Notes: generated by a model from the sequence alone, not told the origin. Numbered from the stretch's first letter, positions 36,037 through 44,727 are shown. The stretch: DNA of 64,000 bases from Arthrobacter oryzae (GCF_003634095.1 NZ_RBIR01000010.1:78811-142810); one strand, 5' to 3'. Numbers and translations: made by a program.

Positions 36037-36063
36037 TAACGGCTGCGGAAATCCTGCCGATAG
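36037..36063 (+). promoter_or_regulatory. FliA-type promoter for flgN-flgK-flgL-fliW
   Basis: Plus strand TAAC (36037-36040), 15 nt, GCCGATAG (36056-36063), 99 nt upstream of the flgN start. It is divergent from the fliC promoter; the 283-bp fliC-flgN intergenic region holds both and nothing else obvious. Confidence 0.8.
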
Positions 36064-36161
36064 TTTGTACGAACCCTGCTGCAGGCCGCATCGTCCGCAC
36101 GATGCTTTCGGCGCCTCGGCAGCACCGCATCATTCACACTCATGAGGGAGCCGTCCGGACC

Positions 36162-36650
36162 ATGGCCATCCACGAACTTTCAGCCCTGCTGTGGCGGGAG
36201 CGTGAACTCCTGGACGTTCTGACTTTCAAGCTTGAGGAGGAGCAACTGCTGCTGACCTCAGGTAAGTCCCGCTGGCTGCCCCACGGGACCAAGGAAGTGG
36301 AACAGGTACTGGCGCATCTCTCCCAGGCGAGCCTGGCCCGCACCATCGAGGCCGCCGTCGTCGCCGAGGTCTGGGGGCTCCCCACCGATGCCTCCCTGGC
36401 CGAACTTGCCGCCGCTGCCCCCGAGGGCGCCTGGGCCGAGGTCCTCAACGCGCACCTGACCGCGCTGACCCGCCAGACCGCCCTGATCAAGGAACTTCGG
36501 GATTCCAACGAGCAGTACCTGCGCACCGCGGTCCGCTCCACGCAGGAGTCGCTTGCCGACCTCAACCCCGCCGCTGCCGCCGGCACCTACGACGCCCATG
36601 GCAGGACCGGGCAAGCGGCCGGTTCCCGCATCTTCGACCAGGAATTCTAA
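36162..36650 (+). CDS. flgN: FlgN chaperone for hook-filament junction proteins
   Basis: 162 aa starting at MAIHELSALLWRERELLDVL; the upstream frame from 35910 contains the promoter and is not coding. The N-terminal helix pair LLWRERELLDVLTFKLEEEQLLL is the FlgN form. Located directly before flgK, its usual client. It is clearly related to the protein at 8036-8551. Confidence 0.9.
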   Translation: MAIHELSALLWRERELLDVLTFKLEEEQLLLTSGKSRWLPHGTKEVEQVLAHLSQASLARTIEAAVVAEVWGLPTDASLAELAAAAPEGAWAEVLNAHLTALTRQTALIKELRDSNEQYLRTAVRSTQESLADLNPAAAAGTYDAHGRTGQAAGSRIFDQEF

Positions 36651-36660
36651 GGAAGCGACC

Positions 36661-38088
36661 ATGAGCACTTTCGGCGCCCTGAACACCGCGTACCGTGGGC
36701 TGACCGCCGCCCAGCAGGGCATGAACGTGGCAGGACAGAACATCGCCAATGCCGCCACGGAGGGGTACACCCGTCAGCGTGTGGAGCAGTCCTCGCTGGC
36801 CGCCCCTGCCCGCGGGCTCTTCAGCGGCGGTGCATTGCAGCCCGGTCAGGGCGTTTCGGTGGACGCCATTGCACGCCTCGGCAACAGCTTCCTCGACGGC
36901 AGCGTCCGCTCGGCCGGCGCCCAGGCCGGCTACGCGAGTGCCCGTTCCTCGGCGCTGCAGGGCATCGAAGGCGTGCTGCAGGAACCCGGTGAAAACGGCA
37001 TCTCAACGGCTTTGCAGGGCTTCTGGTCCGCTTGGCAAGCCGCAGCCAACCAGCCCTCGGAAGACGGCCCGAAGGGGCTCCTCCTGAACGCCGCGAACTC
37101 CGTGACGGACAAAATATCCTCCGGCTATCAGGCCCTCGACTCCCAGTGGACCAGCGTCCGCGCCCAGGCCTCGGACAAAGTGACTGCGGTCAACGCCGCC
37201 GCCACCCAGGTGGCCTCATACAACACCGCCATTCGTTCCACCCTCGCCGCCGGCGGATCGGCCAACGAGCTGATCGATGCGCGCGCAAAGGTCACTGACA
37301 AGATCGCCAGCCTCGTCGGCGGCACTGTCCGGGAGCAGCCCGACGGAACGGTCGATGTCATTGTCGGCGGTAACGCCCTGGTGACGGCCGGCTCAGTCCG
37401 CGTCCTGGCTCTTTCCGGATCCTCGTCGGATCGAATGGGATCGCCCGTACAACTTGAATGGACAGATCGGAGCGGCGTCGCCGTTCCCATCGACGGCGGC
37501 GAAATCGCAGGCGCTTTGTCCGTGCTGGCGCCCGCCTCAGGCGGATCCGGCGGAGCGATCGCCGAGGCGGCAGAGTCCTACAATGACTTCGCGACCAAAC
37601 TGGCGGGAATTGTCAACACCGTCCATAGGGTCGGCCAACTCCCCAACGACCCCGCCGGCAATCCTGGAGCGACGGGGCAGGACTTCTTCACCACCGGCGC
37701 CGGTCCCGCCGCACTCAGCATCAAGGGCCCCGCCGACATCACTGGCATTGCCATCAAGCTCCCCAACTCGGGCGCCCTGGACACCGGCATCGCGGACCGC
37801 ATCTCACAGCTCGGCACCGGAGCGGGATCCCCGGACAAGATCTGGTCAGGCATCGTCACAAACATCGGCGTCCAATCACGGGGCGCCCAGCAACATGAGT
37901 CCCTCACCGCGGCGGCGCAGGTCTCGGCGCTGACCAGCCGGGCGTCCCAGGCGTCGGTGAGCTTGGATGAGGAAAACGTCAGCCTGCTCACCAACCAGCA
38001 CGCCTACCAGGCGGCGGCACGCGTCATGACCGCCGTCGATGAGGCCCTTGACGTCCTGATCAACCGCACCGGACTGGTAGGAAGGTAG
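36661..38088 (+). CDS. flgK: Hook-filament junction protein FlgK (HAP1)
   Basis: 475 aa. N-terminus STFGALNTAYRGLTAAQQGM followed by NVAGQNIANAATEGYTRQRV, and C-terminus VSLDEENVSLLTNQHAYQAAARVMTAVDEALDVL are canonical for HAP1. AAGGAAG lies 5 nt before the ATG. The frame is open upstream to 36553, but that part is a shadow of flgN. Confidence 0.96.
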   Translation: MSTFGALNTAYRGLTAAQQGMNVAGQNIANAATEGYTRQRVEQSSLAAPARGLFSGGALQPGQGVSVDAIARLGNSFLDGSVRSAGAQAGYASARSSALQGIEGVLQEPGENGISTALQGFWSAWQAAANQPSEDGPKGLLLNAANSVTDKISSGYQALDSQWTSVRAQASDKVTAVNAAATQVASYNTAIRSTLAAGGSANELIDARAKVTDKIASLVGGTVREQPDGTVDVIVGGNALVTAGSVRVLALSGSSSDRMGSPVQLEWTDRSGVAVPIDGGEIAGALSVLAPASGGSGGAIAEAAESYNDFATKLAGIVNTVHRVGQLPNDPAGNPGATGQDFFTTGAGPAALSIKGPADITGIAIKLPNSGALDTGIADRISQLGTGAGSPDKIWSGIVTNIGVQSRGAQQHESLTAAAQVSALTSRASQASVSLDEENVSLLTNQHAYQAAARVMTAVDEALDVLINRTGLVGR

Positions 38089-38090
38089 CC

Positions 38091-38978
38091 ATGCTGAACC
38101 GGGTAACAAACCTGACCATGAGCACGAACGCCCAGCGAACCTTGCAGTTCCAGCAGTCCAAGCTGGCCGAGCTGCAGGACAAAGCGACCACGCTCAACAA
38201 GATCTCCCGTCCCTCGGACGATCCCGCTGCAACAGCACAGGCACTGGAGACCCGCTCCCTCCTCGCCGCCAACGCCCAGTACGGCCGGAACATCGACGAC
38301 GGCAACACCTGGCTCACCGCAGCCGATTCCGCGTTGGAACAGGCCACCAACGTGATGCAGCGGATCAAGGATCTGAGCATTCAAGCCGGGAACGCCTCCC
38401 TGCCGCAGTCCGGCAAGGACGCGATCGCCAACGAATTGGACTCCCTGAACAAGGACCTGGTCTCGATCGCCAACACCAAGCACCTGGGCCGCAACCTCTT
38501 CGCCGGGAGCTCGGACGCCGTAGAGGCCTTCAGCGGCCCCGTCCCGCCGACCTTCAACGGGGCTGGGATCAGCGCGGTTGAGCGGCGCATCAGCGCCACC
38601 CAAACCGTTCGGGTCGACGCCGACGGTGGAGCAATTTTCGGAAGCGGTGCGGGATCGGTGTTTGACACGGTCAGTCAGATGGCAGCCGATCTCCGTACCG
38701 GGACAGACACTACGCCTCGGATCGGCCAGGTCGACGCTGCTTTCAAAAACATCGTCAACGGCCGTTCTGAAATTGGAACAAGGCAGGCACAATTGGAACG
38801 CGCCGGCAACGCTAATACAGACTTGGAGGCTTCCTTGGATGCACAGAAGACGGGAATCGAGAAGGCCGATCTTGGCGGCGTGATCATGGACCTGAAGCTG
38901 CAGGAGACCAACTATCAGGTGGCCCTGGCCGCCACGGCGAAGGTTCTCCAGCCCACCCTGATGGACTTCCTGCGGTGA
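38091..38978 (+). CDS. flgL: Hook-filament junction protein FlgL (HAP3)
   Basis: 295 aa. Flagellin-like ends: MLNRVTNLTMSTNAQRTLQF with LNKISRPSDDPAATAQAL, and the C-terminal coiled coil DLGGVIMDLKLQETNYQVAL. Starts 2 nt after flgK and overlaps fliW by 4 nt. Confidence 0.96.
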   Translation: MLNRVTNLTMSTNAQRTLQFQQSKLAELQDKATTLNKISRPSDDPAATAQALETRSLLAANAQYGRNIDDGNTWLTAADSALEQATNVMQRIKDLSIQAGNASLPQSGKDAIANELDSLNKDLVSIANTKHLGRNLFAGSSDAVEAFSGPVPPTFNGAGISAVERRISATQTVRVDADGGAIFGSGAGSVFDTVSQMAADLRTGTDTTPRIGQVDAAFKNIVNGRSEIGTRQAQLERAGNANTDLEASLDAQKTGIEKADLGGVIMDLKLQETNYQVALAATAKVLQPTLMDFLR

Positions 38979-39379
38979 GCACCCCGGTCATGGACACCCC
39001 CGTCGCAAGCCTGCCGCTCACGTTCACCGCCCCCATGCCGGGCTTCGAGGAGCTGCACGACTTCACGCTGCGCAGCGTCGAAGGTGCAACCGGACTGTAC
39101 GCACTGGAAGCAGGCTCCACACCGGTGCGGTTGTTCCTTGCCGACGCCGCCGTGTTCGCGCCGAGCTACGCTCCGCCAGTTCCGGCCGCCTCGCTGGACG
39201 CCCTCGGACTCGACGAGCGGGAAGCACCCCAGGTGCTGATCGTGCTCAACCACGCTCCCGGCTCCACCACAGTCAACCTCATGGCGCCGATCGTGCTCAA
39301 CCGTTTCACCGGCCGCTGCACGCAGTTGGTCCTGGACGGCAGGGACTACCCGCTGCGGGCCGAGCTCCACTCGCTCTAA
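38975..39379 (+). CDS. fliW: Flagellar assembly factor FliW
   Basis: Protein antagonist of CsrA that also binds flagellin, linking filament assembly to flagellin translation. 134 aa with FTAPMPGFEELHDFTL, VRLFLADAAVFAPSY and the C-terminal block MAPIVLNRFTGRCTQLVLDG. It begins with GTG inside the flgL stop (GTGA); an in-frame ATG at 38990 is possible. Confidence 0.93.
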   Translation: MSTPVMDTPVASLPLTFTAPMPGFEELHDFTLRSVEGATGLYALEAGSTPVRLFLADAAVFAPSYAPPVPAASLDALGLDEREAPQVLIVLNHAPGSTTVNLMAPIVLNRFTGRCTQLVLDGRDYPLRAELHSL

Positions 39380-39406
39380 CGGGCCGCCCCGCAAGCCGGA
39401 AACGGC

Positions 39407-39439
39407 GAAGCGCCGGCACCCTCGCGGGTCCGGCGCTTC
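39407..39439 (+). terminator. Bidirectional hairpin between fliW and the DUF4193 gene
   Basis: Arms GAAGCGCCGG and CCGGCGCTTC with an inner GC-rich loop, placed between convergent genes. No long U-run. Confidence 0.65.
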
Positions 39440-39472
39440 AAGTGGCCTTAGTGCGCCATCAGCTGCGAGTCT

Positions 39473-39778
39473 TTAGCCTTCGCAGTCGCGGCAGTACTTC
39501 ATGCCGTTCTTTTCACGGGCCACCTGGGACCTGTGACGGACCAGGAAGCAGGAGGAACACGTGAATTCATCGGACTGCTCCGGGACGACAATGACCGTGA
39601 GCTCTTCGCCGGACAGATCCGCCCCGGGAAGATCGATGCCCTCCGCCGTGTCGTTCTCATCGACGTCGATCACTGCAGTCTGGGCGCCACCTCCGCGGGA
39701 CGCCTGAAGGGCTTCCAGAGACTCAGCGGTAGATTCTTCTTCTGGTTTGTTGCGTGGGGCGTCGTAATCGGTAGCCAT
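39473..39778 (-). CDS. DUF4193 zinc-ribbon-like protein
   Basis: 101 aa; conserved actinobacterial family of unknown function. Acidic N-terminal half; two CxxC pairs in FTCSSCFLVRHRSQVAREK and KYCRDCEG probably bind one zinc. Stands alone between convergent fliW and a GyrI-like gene. Confidence 0.9.
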   Translation of the reverse strand: MATDYDAPRNKPEEESTAESLEALQASRGGGAQTAVIDVDENDTAEGIDLPGADLSGEELTVIVVPEQSDEFTCSSCFLVRHRSQVAREKNGMKYCRDCEG

Positions 39779-39948
39779 AGCGGGGGTTCACTTTCGTTGC
39801 TGCGCAGCGCCATTTCAGGCACCTCAGTGAAGCAGTTTAGGACATTATGCATGGAGTTGGAGAATAGTGTGGCCAAAGCGACACTATGCGTCGCCCGGGT
39901 ACATGAAAACGGCAAATCGCGGCAATCAAGTCATACTTTTCACGCTTT

Positions 39949-40440
39949 TTACGCAACCGGCCAGACCACCAGGGTCTGCCACTTCGCCGGGTCCGGCTCG
40001 ACACCGGGATCAGTGAGGTAGTACTCCCACATCGCGTCCCCCGGACTTTCGCCGTCCTCCTGCATCCGCGCCACGATCGCTCCATACGTTTGCTGCAGCG
40101 ATTCGTAGGGGCCGACGTGCATCGCCTCATACGCCCGGCCCGAGGGCAAGGTCCCGGCGACAACCTTGGTGGCCCCGCCGCCCGCGTGCGTGAAAGGCGC
40201 TGCGAGGGGGAACCCTGCTTCAACGTCCACGACGTCGGTCGGCATTCCGCGATACAGCGCGAACGGGGGGCCGGCCAATTGGACGTGCTGCTCCTGCACC
40301 GCACCCATAACGGTGCCGAAGGCGCGGCCGAAGAAATCTCTCAGCGCCTGCATCGGGACGGTCTCGCGCACCACCGCCGTCGGCTGTTCCTTGAGTTGAG
40401 CGGGCTTGATGTCCGGCATTCCGGGGTTCGCTTCAGTCAT
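39949..40440 (-). CDS. GyrI-like (AraC effector-binding type) domain protein
   Basis: 163 aa. Matches the GyrI-like/SOUL-related small-molecule binding fold: PTAVVRETVPMQALRDFFGRAF, GPPFALYRGMP and GRAYEAMHVGPYESLQQTYGAI, ending WEYYLTDPG with the acidic pocket residue expected in this fold. No DNA-binding domain. ATG at 40440 chosen; the frame continues to a TTG at 40464. Ligand unknown. Confidence 0.8.
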   Translation of the reverse strand: MTEANPGMPDIKPAQLKEQPTAVVRETVPMQALRDFFGRAFGTVMGAVQEQHVQLAGPPFALYRGMPTDVVDVEAGFPLAAPFTHAGGGATKVVAGTLPSGRAYEAMHVGPYESLQQTYGAIVARMQEDGESPGDAMWEYYLTDPGVEPDPAKWQTLVVWPVA

Positions 40441-40565
40441 ACGCCCAGACTCTGCCGTGGCCAATGAGCGGGTCTAGGGCCTTACGGCCCACGCCAGGAG
40501 AGCGTGCCGGGGGCGCCCAGGCGGGCGGGCCCGGGCGGCAACACAGACCTGCAGCGAATAAATAA

Positions 40566-40580
40566 ATGAACTTTATTCAT
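40566..40580. promoter_or_regulatory. Upstream operator of the polyamine operon
   Basis: Inverted repeat ATGAA-N5-TTCAT, the same half-sites as the copy at 40620-40634 and 54 bp from it, about five helical turns. Confidence 0.6.
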
Positions 40581-40588
40581 ATTAGGTC

Positions 40589-40617
40589 TTGCCCCGCACG
40601 CCGATCACCCCAATACT
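40589..40617 (+). promoter_or_regulatory. Candidate sigma-A promoter of the polyamine operon
   Basis: TTGCCC, 17 nt, AATACT, placed between the two ATGAA-N5-TTCAT operators. Transcription would start inside the second operator. Confidence 0.5.
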
Positions 40618-40636
40618 AAATGAACACTGTTCATTT
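40618..40636. promoter_or_regulatory. Downstream operator of the polyamine operon
   Basis: Perfect 19-bp palindrome, AAATGAACA and TGTTCATTT around a central C. It covers the expected transcription start. The repressor, likely TetR-like, is not encoded next to it in this window. Confidence 0.7.
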
Positions 40637-40664
40637 ATGTGACGCCCGTCTCACTGGAGTAGCC

Positions 40665-41747
40665 ATGATCGAAATCACTTCCCTCGACGCCCCGCCCTCC
40701 CTGGCCCGCACGTCGCCGTCCAGCCGTCCGGCGCTGCGGGTCGGCGTCGTGCAGCACCGCTGGCATCCTGACGCCGCGGCGCTGCGTGCCGAACTGGACG
40801 AAGGGATCGCTCGGGCCGCCCTGCTGGGAGCCACTGTCGTCTTCCTGCCCGAGCTCACGCTGTCCCGCTATCCCGCCGACACGCCCCCGGAAAACAACAC
40901 CGACGGCGGCAGCACCCGCCCGCGGCCCTCGGACATCGCCGAGGACCTTTTCACGGGCCCCACGTTCCGCTTCGCGGCCGACGCCGCCCGCCGGCACGGC
41001 ATCTGCGTCCACGCCTCGCTCTACCAGAAGGCGGAAAACCCGGACGGCTCCGATGACGGCCTGGGCCTGAACACCGCCATCCTGGTATCTCCCGAGGGAA
41101 AACTCCTGGGACGCACCCACAAGCTGCATATCCCGGTCACGGCCGGGTACTACGAAGACAAGTTCTTCCGCCAGGGCCCCGACGGCGAGGACGCCTACGA
41201 GGTCCACTCCCCGGCCGAACTCGGCGGAGCACGGCTGGGCATGCCCACGTGCTGGGACGAGTGGTTCCCCGAGCTGGCGCGGATTTACTCCCTTGGCGGA
41301 GCCGAAATCCTGGTCTACCCCACCGCCATCGGTTCCGAGCCGGACCACCCGGACTTCGACACCCAGCCCTTGTGGCAGCAGGTCATTGTGGGCAACGGCA
41401 TTGCCAACGGGCTGTTCATGGTGGCCCCCAACCGCTACGGCAGCGAGGGCACGCTGAACTTCTACGGCTCCTCCTTCATCTCCGATCCTTACGGCCGGAT
41501 CCTCGCCCAGGCGCCGCGGGATGAGTCCGCCGTGATCGTCGCTGACCTGGATCTGGACCAGCGCCGGGACTGGCTCACGCTCTTCCCCTTCCTGGCCACC
41601 CGCCGCCCGGACACCTATGCCCGGCTGACCGAGCCGGTGCGGTCCGACGCCCCGCTCGGCGCCCCCGCGGACGAGACCACTGCACAGGAGTCCACCTCAC
41701 AGAAGTCCACCGCACAGAAATCCACTGCACAGGAGGCCTTCGCATGA
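40665..41747 (+). CDS. aguB: N-carbamoylputrescine amidase (nitrilase superfamily)
   Basis: Hydrolyses N-carbamoylputrescine to putrescine, CO2 and ammonia. Nitrilase triad visible: Glu in VFLPELTLSRYP, Lys in GRTHKLHIP, Cys in GMPTCWDEWFPE. GGAG lies 5 nt before the ATG at 40665. The last 25 residues are a Thr/Ser/Ala-Gln repeat coded by four 15-bp units and are not part of the enzyme fold. It overlaps aguA by 4 nt, which makes the carbamoylputrescine assignment strong. Confidence 0.9.
   Translation: MIEITSLDAPPSLARTSPSSRPALRVGVVQHRWHPDAAALRAELDEGIARAALLGATVVFLPELTLSRYPADTPPENNTDGGSTRPRPSDIAEDLFTGPTFRFAADAARRHGICVHASLYQKAENPDGSDDGLGLNTAILVSPEGKLLGRTHKLHIPVTAGYYEDKFFRQGPDGEDAYEVHSPAELGGARLGMPTCWDEWFPELARIYSLGGAEILVYPTAIGSEPDHPDFDTQPLWQQVIVGNGIANGLFMVAPNRYGSEGTLNFYGSSFISDPYGRILAQAPRDESAVIVADLDLDQRRDWLTLFPFLATRRPDTYARLTEPVRSDAPLGAPADETTAQESTSQKSTAQKSTAQEAFA
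41679..41738 (+). repeat. Four 15-bp tandem repeats in the aguB 3' end
   Basis: Four in-frame units of the form AC(T/C)(G/T)CACAG(G/A)A(G/A)(T/G)CC, encoding a T-x-x-Q-x-x pattern. They add a flexible Gln/Ser/Thr tail just before the aguA start. Confidence 0.85.
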
Positions 41748-42787
41748 GCACCTGGCGGATGCCGTCCGAGACGGCGCCCCAGGACCGCGTATGGATGGCG
41801 TTTCCCACCGGCGGCTACACCCTGGGCGAGACAGAGGACGAGGCCCACGCAGCCCGCTCCGTCTGGGCCGCCGTCGCGAACGCCGTCGTGGATTTCGAAC
41901 CGGTCACCATGCTGGTAGCACCGGACGATGCGCAGACCGCCGCCCGCTACCTCCGCCCGGAGATTGAGGTGGTTCCCGCCGCGCTGAACGACGCGTGGAT
42001 GCGGGACATCGGCCCCACGTTCGTCTTGGACGACGCCGGCCGGCTCGGCGCCGTGGACTGGGTGTTCAACGGCTGGGGCGGCCAGGACTGGGCGGCCTGG
42101 GACAAGGACTCGCTCGTGGCGGCCGAGGTCGCGGCGCGCTCGGGGGCCCGCCACATCGTCTCGCCCTTGGTTAACGAAGGCGGCGGAATTCACGTGGACG
42201 GTGAAGGTACGGTCCTCGTCACCGAGACCGTGCAGCTGGATCCGGGCCGCAACCCCGGTCTCACCAAGGCCGATGTCGAGGCGGAACTGGCCCGGACCCT
42301 CGGCACCAGCCACGTCGTCTGGCTTCCCCGCGGGCTGACGCGCGATTCGGAACGGTTCGGCACCCGCGGCCACGTCGACATCGTCGCGGCCATCCCCTCC
42401 CCCGGCACCCTGCTGGTCCATTCCCAGCAGAACCCGGCCCACCCGGACTTCGAGGTCAGCCGGGACATCATCAGCCACCTCGCCACCACCCGGGACGCGG
42501 CCGGCCGGGAATGGAACATCATCGAGGTCCCGGCCCCGGAGATCCTGAGCGACGGGGAAGGCTTCGTCGACTACAGCTACATCAACCACCTGGTGGTCAA
42601 CGGCGGCGTCATCGCGTGCACGTTCGGCGACCCGATGGACGAGAAGGCGTTGCGCATCCTCAGCGACGCCTATCCCGGCCGAACGGTGGTCGGCATCGAC
42701 GCCCGCGAGCTCTTCGCCCGCGGCGGCGGCATCCACTGCATCACCCAACAGCAACCGTCCGTCCCCCAGAAAAAAGGTCAGCAATGA
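41744..42787 (+). CDS. aguA: Agmatine deiminase
   Basis: Guanidino-group hydrolase converting agmatine to N-carbamoylputrescine. 347 aa with the PAD_porph motifs NDAWMRDIGPTFV, NEGGGIHVDGEG, TRGHVDIVA and the catalytic cysteine at about residue 332 in GGGIHCITQQQP. Overlaps aguB and the permease gene by 4 nt each, so uptake and two catabolic steps are one operon. Confidence 0.95.
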   Translation: MSTWRMPSETAPQDRVWMAFPTGGYTLGETEDEAHAARSVWAAVANAVVDFEPVTMLVAPDDAQTAARYLRPEIEVVPAALNDAWMRDIGPTFVLDDAGRLGAVDWVFNGWGGQDWAAWDKDSLVAAEVAARSGARHIVSPLVNEGGGIHVDGEGTVLVTETVQLDPGRNPGLTKADVEAELARTLGTSHVVWLPRGLTRDSERFGTRGHVDIVAAIPSPGTLLVHSQQNPAHPDFEVSRDIISHLATTRDAAGREWNIIEVPAPEILSDGEGFVDYSYINHLVVNGGVIACTFGDPMDEKALRILSDAYPGRTVVGIDARELFARGGGIHCITQQQPSVPQKKGQQ

Positions 42788-44352
42788 GTCAGACTATCGG
42801 CCGCAAAGACGGCCCCATCACGCACGACGTCGTCGATCCGGCCGGTTCTAAACACGGAATCACGGGCAAGGGGCTCAAGGGCGGCCAGCTGGGGCTGCTC
42901 GCCGTCGTGGTCCTCGGTATTTCCTCCGTGGCACCCGCCTACAGCCTCACCAGCTCGCTGGGACCGGCCGTCGGCGCCGTCGGCCTGCAGCTGCCGGCGA
43001 TCTTCATCGTCGCGTTCATCCCCATGATCCTGGTGGCCTTCGCCTACCGGGAGCTCAACGCCGATTCCCCGGACAGCGGCACCACCTTCACCTGGGCCAC
43101 CAAGGCGTTCGGTCCGTTCGTCGGCTGGATGGGAGGCTGGGGGCTGCTGGCCGCCAACATCATTGTCCTGTCCAACCTCGCCGGCGTCGCGGTGGACTTC
43201 TTCTACCTCTTCCTGGCCCAGGTATTCAACAACCCCGATCTCGCGAACCTGACCTCCAACACGGCCGTGAACATCATTACGTGCCTGGTATTCGTGGCCC
43301 TGGCCGTGTGGGTCAGCTACCGCGGCCTGCACGCCACCAAGCTCGTGCAGTACACCATGGTCGGGTTCCAGGTGCTGGTACTGGGCATCTTCGTCGTCAT
43401 GGCGCTCACCCATGCCGCCTCGGGTGACGCGGGCACCTCGATCGCCTTCAGCTGGGACTGGTTCAACCCGATGAAGATCGGCAGCTTCGAGCAGTTCGCC
43501 GCCGGCATGTCACTGGCCGTCTTCGTCTACTGGGGCTGGGACGTCTGCCTCACCGTGAACGAGGAAACCAAGGGCGGCAAGGGCACCGCGGGCCGGGCAG
43601 GAACCACGACGGCGGTCGCCGTCCTGGCCCTCTACCTCGTCGCGATCGTGGCCACCATGATGGTTGCCGGCACCGGCGCCGACGGCATCGGCCTGAACAA
43701 CCCGGACAACCAGTCGAACATCTTCGCGGCACTGGCCTCCCCGGTCATGGGTCCGCTGGCCATCCTCATGTCGCTGGCCGTGCTCTCAGGCACCGCGTCC
43801 TCGCTGCAGTCCACCATGGCTTCCCCCGCCCGCAGCCTGCTGGCGATGGGCCACTACGGCGCCCTGCCGTCGCGCTTCGCCTCCGTCAGCAAGCGCTTCG
43901 GGTCCCCGGGCTTCGCCACGGTGATTGCCGGCGTGATCTCCGGCGGTTTCTACGCCGTCATGAAGGTGGTCAGCGAGAACGTCCTCAACGACACCATCAT
44001 GGCTCTGGGCCTGATGATCTGCTTCTACTACGGCCTGACCGCGTTCGCCTGCACCTGGTACTTCCGGCACAGCCTGTTCTCCAGCGTCCGCAACTTCTTC
44101 ATGCGGCTGCTGTTCCCGGTCCTGGGCGGCCTGGTCCTCACCGTGGTCTTCTTCCAGACCGCAGTGGACAGCTGGGCGCCCGAATTCGGCAGCGGCTCGG
44201 AGGTCTTCGGCGTGGGCCTGGTGTTTATCCTGGGCATCGGCATCCTCGCCCTTGGGCTCGTGATCATGCTGGTCGCCGCGAAACTGCACCCGGGCTTCTT
44301 CCGCGGTGAGACCATCCGGAAGGACACCCCGGCCCTGGTGGTTCCGGAGTAA
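42784..44352 (+). CDS. APC-family amino acid/polyamine permease
   Basis: 522 aa starting at MSQTIGRKDGPITHD; the frame upstream is a shadow of aguA. About 12 membrane helices; TM1 region LGISSVAPAYSLTSSLGPA has the unwound Gly/Ser-rich form of APC transporters, with ADSPDSGTTFTWATKAFGPFVG after TM2. Operon context suggests uptake of agmatine or putrescine; this is inference. Confidence 0.88.
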   Translation: MSQTIGRKDGPITHDVVDPAGSKHGITGKGLKGGQLGLLAVVVLGISSVAPAYSLTSSLGPAVGAVGLQLPAIFIVAFIPMILVAFAYRELNADSPDSGTTFTWATKAFGPFVGWMGGWGLLAANIIVLSNLAGVAVDFFYLFLAQVFNNPDLANLTSNTAVNIITCLVFVALAVWVSYRGLHATKLVQYTMVGFQVLVLGIFVVMALTHAASGDAGTSIAFSWDWFNPMKIGSFEQFAAGMSLAVFVYWGWDVCLTVNEETKGGKGTAGRAGTTTAVAVLALYLVAIVATMMVAGTGADGIGLNNPDNQSNIFAALASPVMGPLAILMSLAVLSGTASSLQSTMASPARSLLAMGHYGALPSRFASVSKRFGSPGFATVIAGVISGGFYAVMKVVSENVLNDTIMALGLMICFYYGLTAFACTWYFRHSLFSSVRNFFMRLLFPVLGGLVLTVVFFQTAVDSWAPEFGSGSEVFGVGLVFILGIGILALGLVIMLVAAKLHPGFFRGETIRKDTPALVVPE

Positions 44353-44372
44353 CACTCGGTTTCGTTGCCCGC

Positions 44373-44407
44373 GCGGCCCTGCTCCCGGATTCCGGGGGCA
44401 GGGCCGC
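44373..44407 (+). terminator. Terminator after the polyamine operon
   Basis: GC-rich stem with arms GCGGCCCTG and CAGGGCCGC followed by ACGTCTTTAT. Confidence 0.7.
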
Positions 44408-44451
44408 ACGTCTTTATGCCCGGAAATTCGTTCCGATGCCTGGGTACAAAA

Positions 44452-44491
44452 AACCCCTCCGTCCCGGCAAAATCGCCGGAACGGAGGGGTT
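44452..44491 (-). terminator. Rho-independent terminator of tRNA-Thr
   Basis: Stem AACCCCTCCG with its complement and an inner GCCGG/CCGGC stem, followed on the minus strand by a run of seven T. Confidence 0.9.
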
Positions 44492-44493
44492 CG

Positions 44494-44570
44494 TGGGGCC
44501 CCCTGTCGGACTCGAACCGACGACCCCCGCTTTACAAGAGCGGTGCTCTGGCCAACTGAGCTAAGGAGGC
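44494..44570 (-). tRNA. tRNA-Thr (anticodon UGU)
   Basis: Cloverleaf on the minus strand: acceptor GCCTCCT/AGGGGGC, anticodon stem CCGCT/AGCGG with loop CTTGTAA (anticodon TGT), T arm GTCGG-TTCGAGT-CCGAC. CCA appears to be encoded. The discriminator base reads as C, which is unusual for tRNA-Thr. Confidence 0.95.
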
Positions 44571-44690
44571 ATTCCTGTGCCGCCAGGCACCCGTCCACAA
44601 TATGGCCGGCGCCTGGACGCTAGATAAGGTTAGCCCACGGATGGCCGGTGGTAAAAACCGTGGCAAGAACGCCGGCGGGCCAGCAACAGC

Positions 44691-44727
44691 AAGGCCCCTG
44701 CCCCGGAAAATCCAGGACAGGGGCCTT
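44691..44727 (-). terminator. Terminator after the DsbA-like gene
   Basis: Arms AAGGCCCCTG and CAGGGGCCTT, 23 nt beyond the stop codon. Confidence 0.75.
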
